From NCBI GenBank assembly GCA_026075535.2, contig AP026541.1, positions 1,798,001-1,862,000 on the forward strand: a stretch of DNA of 64,000 nucleotides, given 5' to 3'. The DNA comes from Tricholoma matsutake (Eukaryota; Basidiomycota; Agaricomycetes; Agaricales; Tricholomataceae). The notes beneath the pieces were generated by a model. It made no database searches, was not told the DNA's origin, and saw only the letters and a list, made by a program, of their open reading frames with translations. Positions 55,503 to 64,000 of the stretch are shown here, in pieces (position 1 is the first letter of the stretch; each line of letters starts with the position of its first letter). The translations under genes were made by a program, and so were the position numbers.

Positions 55503-55901
55503 TGTTTCCATTCTTTCGTCATTGTTCAGCACCATGGAAGGCATGGGTGGTGGCAGTGGGGCTTGAAGGAGGGGAGGATGGGGGAGGGATGGTGGTGGCA
55601 TTGTTGATGGTGGTGCTGGTGAGTGATGAGCAGTGTTGGTGGCCAACATTTGGCTATTGCCATGTTCACACCAACCCACCATGGGTGATGGTAATCAGCA
55701 GGTCAGTAATTTCTAATACCGTACCCATACAGGCCATACCTCTGCAGACCCCATGACCCAAACACCCATAGTTTTCACTGTACCCCAATTTGTATGGATG
55801 CCATAGATGGACCACGGATTGTACCTGTATCTGTGAATTTGGATGTGTCATCCATGGATATTTACCTGGATGGACCCAGATGCATCCACAGTAGGCCCTA
55901 A

Positions 55902-57832
55902 TTGAAGGCCCATTCAGTCAACTATAAAATAATGATGGCGAAGTACATCCACAAAGTTAAAAACCATGTCCTTGGAGCTGATACCAGTGGCAATTTGATG
56001 GAGCAGATTAGGATATTCTTGATATTCCAGAACCTGGTGAAGAATGGTGCCCACCCCAAGTCATCATTGAAGTTTCCTGGAGGCACACATTGCGAGGCTA
56101 TTTTGGCTGCTTTCCTTGCCTACTGTAATGTAGCGATGATAGGTTGTCTCCTTGGCTCAAAGGCTGATTCACCATTTCAACCATATTCTAATCACATTGG
56201 CTAACTCCTACAATGTCCCAGATGCAGCGCGACCCAGTCTATTGAGCACGATATTATATTGACCATGTCGAAACATCACCAGTGACATTGATCGTACCAA
56301 GAGCCTGCATCGCACAACTTTAGGACTACCCTGAAAGCCCCTGAGATCCCTCTAAATGACCATCAAACATCCCCAATCATCCTCAAACAAACTGCGACCA
56401 CGATCAAACATCGTCGACTGTCATCGACCATTGTCGAGTGTCATCGACCATTGTCGAGTGTCATCGATCGATATCGAGAGATTACGAGCGACATCAGGTG
56501 CCGCCTTCATTATCTAAATGGTGGAAGACCATGCACTAGGATGTATTCCAACTTGTGCTCAAACCTGCTGATCATAGGTCAGCCTCGTTTCAAGTCCCTA
56601 TCGTGTACAGAACCTGCTGGACGGATTATTGCAAGACTTAGCACAGTTTATACACAAAGGACAGTCTCTTTTAGTTCTTTCCCTTTATTACTCCTTCATC
56701 ATATGATATATCTCTTTCTTGTTTGGATTTCAGTCTCCTTTTTGGCCTTGTGCCTTACCTCATATCTTCTGCCTCATGTTCTACACATGTTTCTCATTCC
56801 ATTTTAGGAAGTTTCCTTAAAACATATAGAACTCTGTAGTATCTACTTGGAAAGAGAAGAAATTGTCTTCACCTATCATCTCGTATACAGTTCTAAGCAT
56901 CTGATCAATCTTCTAAAAACAATCTAAGTCTCTACAAGTTTTCTCAATCGACGAGAAACCTCTATGATCATCGTTGTCCTTGATCTTCCAATGATCCTCT
57001 GATTGTTATCACTAGCAACCATTTCAACACGTCCTAGCCATCGACTATAGCCTTTGTATACTTTCAACCTATTGAAAGGTCCTCGGAATTCGCACTTCGA
57101 CCATCAATGATAGAACTCATTCGCTGTTGATCTCATCGATCATCCTCAATATTGATCAATACTCGATCAGACTGCGCATAACACCTTCGTCTCCTCTAGC
57201 ACTACCTTCACAACTAGTACCAACTAGTTATCTTCCCATAGGTTTGACCACAAACATTCGGAATGACTCGCACCCTTCCTTGGACTTGTCGCAAATATCA
57301 TCAATCACCTCATCAGCTGTTTTGGTGGTTTTCCTGGGTCGAGTATCATCAGTGACTTTGGAAGAGAAGGATGACCCCAAATCTAAAGAGCTTAGCCAGG
57401 TACTTGATCCACTTACCTTGAGGTTTAAATTCATTATTTTAACTTGTTGTGCAGAGACTGAAGTTTCATGATCAATGGATTTCGCTGTCAAAGCTATACT
57501 GTCCTGTTCGCTGGGAGTTGATAAAACTCGTCAAAATTGAGGATATCTCAGATCAGGCATTTAAAGTCCATGGTCATCATGCCAATCTTTATGATGTGGA
57601 ATTGCCAGAGTGGCTGCCTCATGATATTTTGGAGGTGATGATACAAAAATTTCAACTTTTCACATATCAGCAACTTGAAATCCTCAATGCCTGTGACTCA
57701 TCAGTGAACACTGGCCATGGACACACCCTTAACCTCTCTCATGAAAGTAACATGAGCACCAAAACTGCCAGTAGTGGTGTATCAATACCAGACCCTGACA
57801 AGGAGGAGGACATCAAATTCCTCCATAGGTAA
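55902..57832 (+). pseudogene. OTT_1508-like deaminase family, split
   Basis: The first part (about 55902-56204) has KFPGGTHCEAILAAFLAY, which fits the zinc-binding H-C-E motif of the nucleotide-deaminase-like OTT_1508 family. The second part (57458-57832, after a GT...AG intron at about 57397-57457) has SKLYCPVRWELIKL and HGHHANLYDVELPEWLPHDILEVMIQKFQ. This matches the family's SKxxCPxCWEL...PxWLP end, but the second Cys motif is altered (CPVR for CPxC). A 1.1-kb LTR-like repeat (56214-57351) lies between them. The family is expanded in Agaricomycetes; its substrate is not known to me. The loss of Cys and the insertion argue for a pseudogene. Confidence 0.6.
56214..57351 (-). repeat. LTR-like repeat, diverged copy 3
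   Basis: Shares landmarks with 34694-35782 in order: GGACAGTC..CTTTTAG, TTCATCA, TGCCTCATGTTCT, and the end GAGTATCATCA (GAGCATCATCA there). Length about 1138 bp. It contains local repeats of GTGTCATCGACCATTGTCGA near 56410-56470. Confidence 0.5.
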
Positions 57833-57839
57833 GCATTTT

Positions 57840-58246
57840 TATCTCTTTACTATGACCAGATCCCAGCCATCTGCTATAGCCAATTTTAGCCAACTTCTGT
57901 CTGACCACTGAGTTGAATGAATTGTCAAAACCTGCATGGAGGCCTTTGGGTTGTATATGATGCTTATTATCTTGTTGAACGAGCTTTTCAGAGTTTTGTT
58001 TTTCCTGTGCAAGTACTGTGTCTCCCATCTTTCAGTCACAGTAAAAAGCAGCACATTTTTTTTTTCATTCCAGCCTCATCTTCCCACTGTTTGTGTATAA
58101 CCACATGCATTATTTATTTCATGCTTTCTGCTTATGGTTCCCCCTGATAGTTCAAGCAGGAACCTGTTCAGGTTCAGAAGTAGTTGTCATTGCATCGCTG
58201 TTTGGGTCTTCATTTCAAGTTTATGGATTGTTTTTTTTTCTTCCAG
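57840..58246. other. No clear gene; intron-like
   Basis: T-rich, with the acceptor-like TTTTTTTTTCTTCCAG ending at 58246. It may be intronic sequence of the gene continuing at 58247. Confidence 0.3.
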
Positions 58247-58509
58247 ATCCAGCTCATTTTGTATACACTTGTACTTGCTCATCCTATGTTGTACTGCAGC
58301 TACAACACATTGTTTCAACTACAAGTTCAACTTGCATGGAAGGAAGACTTCAAAAGCCTGAGTGGTGTAGAACAGTGGTTGGGGGTGTACTTCACTGGCA
58401 TGTCTGCACCAACCTTGGGGTTAGGGTCCAGCATTCTGGAGCACTGCCACTACAGGGATTATCCGAGTCCACTGGTGGATGTTGAATTTCACTTTCTGAC
58501 CTCGTCCGA
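58247..58509 (+). CDS. Unrecognised exon-like ORF
   Basis: A 263-bp open stretch sits between a strong acceptor (T-rich, CTTCCAG) and a donor GTAAGT at 58510. It encodes LILYTLVLAHPMLYCSY, WKEDFKSLSGVEQWLG, SILEHCHYRDYPSPLVDVEF. I do not recognise the family. It could be an exon of the same gene as the deaminase-like part or a separate host gene; no start or stop codon belongs clearly to it. Confidence 0.35.
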
Positions 58510-58512
58510 GTA

Positions 58513-58803
58513 AGTACTTCCAACTTGAAGTTTGCCACTTCTTTCCGTGCTCCATTTTCTCCTACTTGTTTTTTGTCACCTGCCTTGAGTCTGACTTTTT
58601 GTCACTCAATCCTACTTGTACATTTGGACTTGGATTCCAACCCTCAGCTTTAAGTTGCCTGTGGATTTTCTCCAAGTCCTCCCGCTTGCTGTTTGGGTCA
58701 CCTTTGGCACCTTGAAGACTCAATACTATATTTACATCATCTGTACAACTCATCTGTTCTCTCCTATGTTTCTGGTTGCCTGCAGGTCTGACTTTTTATC
58801 ACT
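58513..58803 (+). repeat. Copy of a dispersed non-coding repeat
   Basis: Shares GTCTGACTTTTTGTCA, TTGGGTCACCTTTGGCACCTTGAA and neighbouring phrases with 62530-62640. It ends at the CATTCAATG target site of element C. Confidence 0.5.
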
Positions 58804-59064
58804 CATTCAATGAGTACTTTACACTCCCCCACCTATTCCGGTTGGATTCCAGTTCGTCCGGCTGGAATTTCCGGAATTTCTGGAATCCAGTGGAATTTTT
58901 TTTGTATGTAGTTTTCCCTATGCAGCACAATTCCGGTCAGAATAAAGATCCAATTTACAGCCAGAATCCCCGGAATCTGACCAGACTCATCACAACTGGA
59001 ATAACAGGAATAACTGGACTAACCGGAATAACTGGAATGCATGTGCTTTCCCAAATAAAAGTTC

Positions 59065-59140
59065 AACACACATCAAGAATTGAACACAGGACCTTGGGTC
59101 TGCATACATAACAGCACACTTAACCACTGAGCTACCAAGT
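59065..59140 (-). other. tRNA-like segment at left of element C
   Basis: The minus strand has TAGCTCAGTGG (perfect A box, 59134-59124) and GTGTTCAATTC (B-box-like, about 59087-59077). Points outward. Confidence 0.5.
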
Positions 59141-59411
59141 AATTATTCATCTACATACATCTAACACTTTTATTACCCAACCAAGGTGCATAGTTACAGC
59201 CATTAATGGAATAAATAATAAGTACACATACATGCATGACACATGACACATGACTGCCAGCTCACAACCACCACCACCACCATTGTTGCCAACGCCGCCT
59301 CCTCCTCCTCTCCACTCTACCACCACCACTGCATGCGCACCCACCACCACCATTCCCACGCCCATTGCCACCATTACCACCACCTTCAAATGAGCCGACT
59401 GGACAGAACGC

Positions 59412-59516
59412 GGGCCCAAACAACGCAGATTGCATCATTTGGGGCCTAAGTATGTTTTTTTTTTCATTTGTTTCTTGTTTTTTCATACTAACTAACTTGT
59501 TTCATTTGTCTTATAG
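59412..59516 (+). repeat. Hairpin-intron module
   Basis: GGGCCCAAACAACGCA..TGCATCATTTGGGGCC with CpG-type mismatches, GTATGT at 59450, ACTAACTAACT, acceptor CTTATAG ending 59516 (67-bp intron-like part). Decayed hairpin arms follow at 59545 and 59576. Confidence 0.65.
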
Positions 59517-59739
59517 GTTCTACTCAACTGCCAGACACAACATGGGCCCAAACAACGTGATTGGACAGAACACAGGCCCAAACGATGCAGACATGAGCAA
59601 CTGCTCATGGGGTGGATCGTGGGTGGAATGATGCCCAGGCACAGGGACAGGAGACGACAATGACACACCACCCACCCCCAGCCTCATGAGCAACTGCTCG
59701 TGGGGTGGATTGTGGGTGGAAGGACAGACAACAGCAGGG

Positions 59740-60005
59740 TCGCGTCCCCTCCCCCTCCCCCACACTTTGTGTGGGGAGGGATTTTTTTTGTACTTTTAAT
59801 TATTTATTAGTATTGTGCCCCCCCTCCCCCATTTTGCGTGGGGGAGGGATTTTTTTCTTCATGTTTTTACCTCCCCCCTCACGTTCGGCATGAGGGGTTA
59901 GCTTTTTATGTATATAAATAAAACTCCCTCTTGCATCTTGTGAGATTTTTTGTTTATCTATGTAATCACAATCATCCCCACTCCCTCGCATTCAATGTGA
60001 GGGAT
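59740..60005 (+). repeat. Hairpin-plus-T row, copy C
   Basis: Same series as 50255-50528. The fourth hairpin is largely lost, while the first three and the last are kept. Confidence 0.65.
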
Positions 60006-60089
60006 GTGGTTAATCAAAAAAATTTGATCTTTCACTACTTCGAAAAAAATTAGAGTGTCATGAATAAACATTATATTACTATCTAATAA

Positions 60090-60182
60090 TTCTCCTGTGG
60101 CTCAACTGGTTAAGCACACATGTTTGGTTTGTCATGTGATCACTCTAATCAAGATGTCTTGAGTTCAATCCTTACTCTGCAC
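60090..60182 (+). other. tRNA-like segment at right of element C
   Basis: TGGCTCAACTGG at 60098-60109 and GAGTTCAATCC at 60161-60171. Near-identical to 50609-50700. Points outward. Confidence 0.55.
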
Positions 60183-60269
60183 AAATATATTTTGTAGGCA
60201 CTTTGACAACTTAAGACTTGAAATTTGACTATCCATTAGGGTATATACTCTAAGTTGAGCATCTGGAGT

Positions 60270-60420
60270 AACCAGAATCTGGTCGGAATAACTGGAATAA
60301 CTGGACTCCAACCAGAATAACTGGACTCCAATCGGAATAACTGGACTCTGACCAGATTAACTGGACTCCAACCGGAATAATTGGACTCCAACCGGAATAA
60401 CTGGACTCCAACCAGAATAG
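60270..60420. repeat. ~20-bp subterminal tandem array, element C
   Basis: Units of GGAATAACTGGACTCCAACC, about six or seven, up to the right TIR. Confidence 0.85.
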
Positions 60421-60519
60421 GTGGGGGAGGGTAAATTACAGCATTCAATGGATCACCCGGCTGACACACAGGTTCAGGTAAGTAACAAGTTAAACCTATC
60501 AACACCTCTTTCAACCCAT

Positions 60520-60650
60520 CCAAGTGTCAGATGGCCCCTCGAGGTAAGATCCCCTTTCCAATGTTTCTACTTCACTGGCAGTTGACCCTGAAATCCATTC
60601 ATATGGAAAAAAAGTATGAATGAATATTTCTTACATCAGAGAAAGTTGGC
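60520..60650 (+). repeat. Exon/intron-like repeat, unit 1
   Basis: CCAAGTGTCAGATGGCCCCTCGAGGTAAGATCCCC... resembles 62668-62700. A second half (GACCCTGAAATCCATTCAT) corresponds to the CATCCTGAAGCCCATTCAC exon of later units. Confidence 0.45.
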
Positions 60651-60734
60651 TGAAATACTTTGGCACAGGACAAACCTTGGCCCACCCCCATCAGTGCCCA
60701 TGACCCATCCTTTGATTTCAAGTGAGCAATTGCA

Positions 60735-62179
60735 TTGAGTATCGAAAGGGAGGAGATATTTGGCTATTTAGACAGCGGGAAAATAGGACATGGCCTGTTT
60801 AGTGATTCTCCCCTCACCACGCCAGAGCCTACTCCACCTCCCTCACCTACTCAAAAATTGACTTCTTTGGATGACCACAATCTCCCCCCGGATCCCCAGT
60901 CAGTGCCAGGGGAAACTGCTTCAACCTCAGCTGGTTGGCTGGAAAATGTGGGTAAGAAGTATGGCAGCAACAAGCAATGGAGCCATGCAAAGCAGAAGCA
61001 CAACAGAGCTGAGCAGCGGAAGGAGCGTGAGGCTGGAGTGCATGCTTATGAAGTTCAGCCCGCCACCTGCCAGAAATTGCATAACCCAAACTCAAAGGCC
61101 ATTGATGCCAAGCTCAATCTCACAGATATTTTGATCTTGGCCCCTGGGTACATAGGTCTATGTGACACTGAGGAGTTGAAGGATAAGACTGCATACGAGT
61201 TGGACGATCTGGTTGGAGAGAACTTGTGCTTCAAATTTAAGCTGCAAAAGTGGGATGGCAGGTAAGCTAAGTTAATTTTGTGTCAATTCCTATAGCTGGA
61301 ACTTGAATTTGACAGAAAATCAATCCCCATCAAGGATCATGCCAGCCAGATTTTCTGTGTAGGCATTGGGCAGCCAGATGACAGTAACCAGCTGGAGGAG
61401 CAAAAATGGTCGAAGGGAATGGTGGATGTGGAGAGGGAGATGGAGGAGGCCAGCGAGCAATGCTCCTTTGATTCTAAGGACTTGAATCATTGCTGTGGGC
61501 ATTTCCCAGCCCTGGCAGCTGGTGTATCATTTGGTGGTGGACAAGTGATCCCAGGAAACTGAGCCCACAACCGAGCAAATTGCAGAGTTTTATGAAAACT
61601 CCTCAGCTACCCATCCTTTGTCTGCATCTCCAAATTTGCAAATGGTGGATTTGCAGTTTGGTTCCCCAAGCTTTATAAATATTACCATGAAACCCTTGGG
61701 GCCCTGTATGAGCAGGACAAAGGTCTCAAGCACCTATTTCTGGATAGCATCTGGGTGGCAATTTCTTTCAACTTTGGCCCAGCAACTTGGTGCTATTGGC
61801 ATATGGATTGGGGGAACCTTGCCATCAGAGTCTGTGTTATAACCAATGTTGGAAAGTTTGATTCAACACGCAGTGGCCACCTCATCCTATGGGAGTGTGG
61901 CATTGTTATCGAGTTTTCTCCAGGCATGTCCATCATCATTCCCTCATCAGCCACTTGAACCTCCCCATCCAACCCCATGAGATTCAGTACTCCTTCATGC
62001 AATATGTGGCTGGTGGTCTATTCCGATGGGTTGAGCATGGGTTTCAGAAGGAGGAGAGCTATGCTAATGGATCTTTGGCAGCCAAGTGTCTGGCAGAAGA
62101 AGTTCATAGGGCAGCACGTAAGGATTTTGGTCTTTCTTTGTTTTCTACAATGGATGAGCTGCGTGCAATGGTGCAATAG
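60735..62179 (+). pseudogene. TET/JBP-like 2OG-Fe(II) dioxygenase
   Basis: TET/JBP enzymes oxidise 5-methylcytosine using 2-oxoglutarate and Fe(II). Exon 1 (60735-61261) is Pro/Ser-rich, then basic, ending LQKWDG. An intron at 61262-61315 (54 bp) restores WDGRKSIPIKDHASQIF. The catalytic part has ALAAGVSFGGGQ, FPKLYKYYHETLGALYEQD, FNFGPATWCYWHMDWGNL with the iron-binding His-x-Asp (61800-61808), and GHLILWECGIVIEFSPG. The distal His lies in SHLNLPIQ (61952-61954), and QYVAGGLFRWVEHGF includes the expected Arg. TGA codons at 61560 and 61593 and a one-base loss near 61945 break the frame, so this copy is probably dead. Fungal members are expanded in basidiomycetes and linked to KDZ transposons. 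The assignment rests on motif order from memory. Confidence 0.78.
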
Positions 62180-62529
62180 AGCTAACTTAGCATCTGCTGC
62201 ATTGTACCAGTAAACTGGCAATCAACACTACTTCATGTAAAATTACAATTAGACCCATTCATCTGCTCAGTAATATATTGTCTTTTGCTTCCTAGCTCCT
62301 AGTACAATGAGAACATGGAGAGTGGCCTGATAGAACCTCTGAGCCTGAACTTGAAGCTTGAAGGCTTGTCCAATCTCAATCAGATGTGACATTAGGACAT
62401 GTTTATACCCTTACATAATTATAAACAAGTCACAGGAAGTTCAAGTTGAAGTGGTAGTACTCGACTTCTTGTTCAAGTTCTCCCTCTTGTCCTTCCTCAC
62501 TTCTGCGTGTGCTGCTCTTACTTCCTGGC
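62180..62529. other. No feature seen
   Basis: Non-coding sequence downstream of the TET/JBP-like pseudogene. No repeat or gene assigned. Confidence 0.4.
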
Positions 62530-63490
62530 CCTGCAGGTCTGACTTTTTGTCACCTGCCCAGTTGTGTCTGACTTTTTGTCATGCAACCCTACATTTGGGT
62601 TACCTCTGGCCCCTTGAACCTGTTAGCAGCTCGCCCTAGAGTCCTTGACAGGAATTTCAGTATATCCAAGTGTCAGATGTCCCCTTGAGGTGAGATCCCC
62701 TTTACCCACTATATCAGTTATGCAATGCCTGTCCATTGCTCATGCCTAGGAAATTGGCGCAAGCAGCACATAGCAACAGGGTGGCAGCTGATAAAAGATC
62801 AAGAGCTGATGTGTTTTCTACTTTAGTTCATCCTGAAGCCCATTCACCTCCACAAAGGTGTTAATGTTTCCTATATCCAAGGTGGTTGGCTGAGGTACTT
62901 TGTTCCAGTGGTGCCCAGTCAAGCTGCTTGGCGGATGCACCTCCACGTATGCACTGGTGTTGGCTTGATGTAGCAGTGACGATAAGCTTCTCAACGTGTC
63001 TGATGGCACCTCAAGGTGAGAGCCTCCTTTCTTACCCTGCCCTGTCAAATATACAATGCCTGCCCTTTACTCAAGCCCAGGGAATTGGCGCAAGTGACGT
63101 GTAGCTGTATGGTGGCAGGCAATCAATGATCAAGAACTGATGCGTTTTTTTTTACTTTAGTTCATCCCGAAGCCCATTCACCTTGACAAAGCTGTTAATG
63201 CTTCCCATATCTGATGCAGTGTTCAGAATTCAGGATATGTGTCAGTGTTGGCATGAGTAATGGCAATGACTTGGATGGGCTTCCCAAGGTGAGAGCCTCC
63301 CTTCTTACCATGCCCTGTCAGGTATGCAATGCCCGCCATTTACTCGAGCCTGGGAAATTGGCGTACACAACACGTAGCTGTATGGCGGCAGGTAATCAAA
63401 GATTGAAAGCTGATGTGCTTTCTAGCTTAGTTAATCCCTCAGCCATCTGAAAGGTATTCATATTTCTTATATCTGATGTGGGCAGCTAAA
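62530..63490 (+). repeat. Three tandem exon/intron-like units
   Basis: Units of about 300-325 bp share a donor-like AAGGTGAGA (62690, 63012, 63288), GGGAATTGGCGCAAG, GTGGCAGNNNATCAA and an acceptor-like TTTCTACTTTAG or TTTTACTTTAG, followed by TTCATCC[CT]GAAGCCCATTCACC. The intron-like part is about 140-150 bp. A long frame (FILKPIHLHKGVNVSYIQGGWLRYFV) follows one acceptor, but I do not recognise a protein. Confidence 0.5.
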
Positions 63491-64000
63491 ATGTCCTGGC
63501 CCAGGCGCACTCAAGCAAATGGCTGGGCAGCCGTTCCTCTACTTGGCAGCCCATTCATGCCTCCATTTGCATGCCATCTTTTTTTGCTTTGGCCATGATG
63601 CAACAGTACCTATGCAGCTACCTTTAATTTATATGCCATTCAAATGCATCATGCCTGCTCGTCCCCAAGTTCCCAACTTCAAGTTGGTCCCCACTGATTC
63701 CACATATTTCATCGGTTGCTTTCTCCATCTCATATACATAGCAGTCAAAGTCCAGATATGGCATTAATGATAGTTGAAAATGAGTATTGATAAATTTAAT
63801 TATATCTAGCCTTTGAAGCATGGTCATTGTGATGTATGCTAGGAAGTAAGGCATGCTTCTTGTTCTCTTAACCATTATTTTACCCTTATTCTACTAGTAT
63901 GCCTCAAGGAATAAAGTCCTAAGACTTTGTGGGGTGCATGTTCATAATTTTCTACTTCCTTGCATAGATGGGCTCCTGAGCTGCCTATTTTCAGGATCAT
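63491..64000. other. No feature seen
   Basis: No coding region, repeat or RNA could be supported up to the window end. Confidence 0.4.

Larger units (their letters stand above)
52126..55900. mobile_element. Possible TIR element with mixed-strand hairpin modules
   Basis: Left TAGGTCCTACCACGGATG and right (reverse complement) TAGGGCCTACTGTGGATG are similar inverted ends with GGAT-rich subterminal parts. However, the right flank is not LTR sequence and no target duplication is seen, so one end may belong to something else. Inside are plus-strand modules (52370-53657), minus-strand modules (54868-55502), many GAGCA..GCTC palindromes, a 14-bp minisatellite and no credible gene. Confidence 0.4.
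58813..60441. mobile_element. TIR element C, 1.63 kb
   Basis: Same ends as element B (AGTACTTTACACTCCCCCAC and its counterpart), flanked by a perfect 9-bp duplication CATTCAATG (58804-58812, 60442-60450). It has the same internal order in shorter form: subterminal repeats, outward minus tRNA-like segment, one complete hairpin-intron module, palindromes, hairpin-plus-T row, outward plus tRNA-like segment, tandem array. No transposase. Confidence 0.9.

Overview
This window looks like a transposon graveyard from an Agaricomycete (basidiomycete) genome. The evidence is chromodomain Ty3/gypsy and Ty1/copia elements, a Harbinger-type transposase of the kind common in Agaricomycetes, spliceosomal introns of about 45-65 bp with CTAAC-like branch sites, and a broken TET/JBP-like dioxygenase of the fungal type. 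A member of the Boletales or another ectomycorrhizal genus would fit, but I cannot name the species. I see no intact housekeeping gene.

Layout. 1-2841: minus-strand Ty3-type gag remnant. 3255-11747: a small LTR element (142-bp LTRs) carrying a gene of unknown family, split by a full-length chromodomain gypsy element (4467-10513, 426-bp LTRs, 5-bp target duplication). 11748-13484: coiled-coil ORF, 1089-bp LTR-like repeat and copia scrap. 13690-17040: AT-rich ~120-bp satellite split by a poly-A retroposon with a 13-bp target duplication. 17079-18892: CpG-rich palindromes and a Harbinger transposase pseudogene. 19069-23279: copia element 1 (minus). 23440-30998: TIR element A (9-bp target duplication) with copia element 2 (24528-30198) inside. 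32056-36532: copia element 3 (minus), broken by an hAT-like element and a second 1089-bp repeat. 36533-40713: gypsy fragment plus gag-protease of another gypsy family. 40714-52125: second chromovirus copy, broken by at least four nested insertions, including an hAT-like MITE and TIR element B. 52126-55900: mosaic of structured repeats. 55902-57832: deaminase-like pseudogene split by a third LTR-like repeat. 58247-64000: exon-like host sequence, TIR element C, the TET/JBP-like pseudogene (60735-62179) and tandem exon/intron-like repeats.

Two signals run through the window. First, coding regions are killed mostly by TGA codons where CGA is expected, and LTR or target-site pairs differ mainly at former CpG sites. 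This is what deamination of methylated CpG would leave. Second, at least 17 copies of a short module are scattered on both strands: a GGCCCAAA-type hairpin followed within a few bases by GTAAGT, a pyrimidine-rich stretch, an ACTAAC branch motif and a TAG acceptor. They lie inside several different TIR elements, often with a second small palindrome (GAGCAACTGCTC type), outward-facing tRNA-like A/B boxes and rows of hairpin-plus-T-run structures. I do not recognise this hairpin-intron cassette system, and it is the best candidate here for something undescribed.
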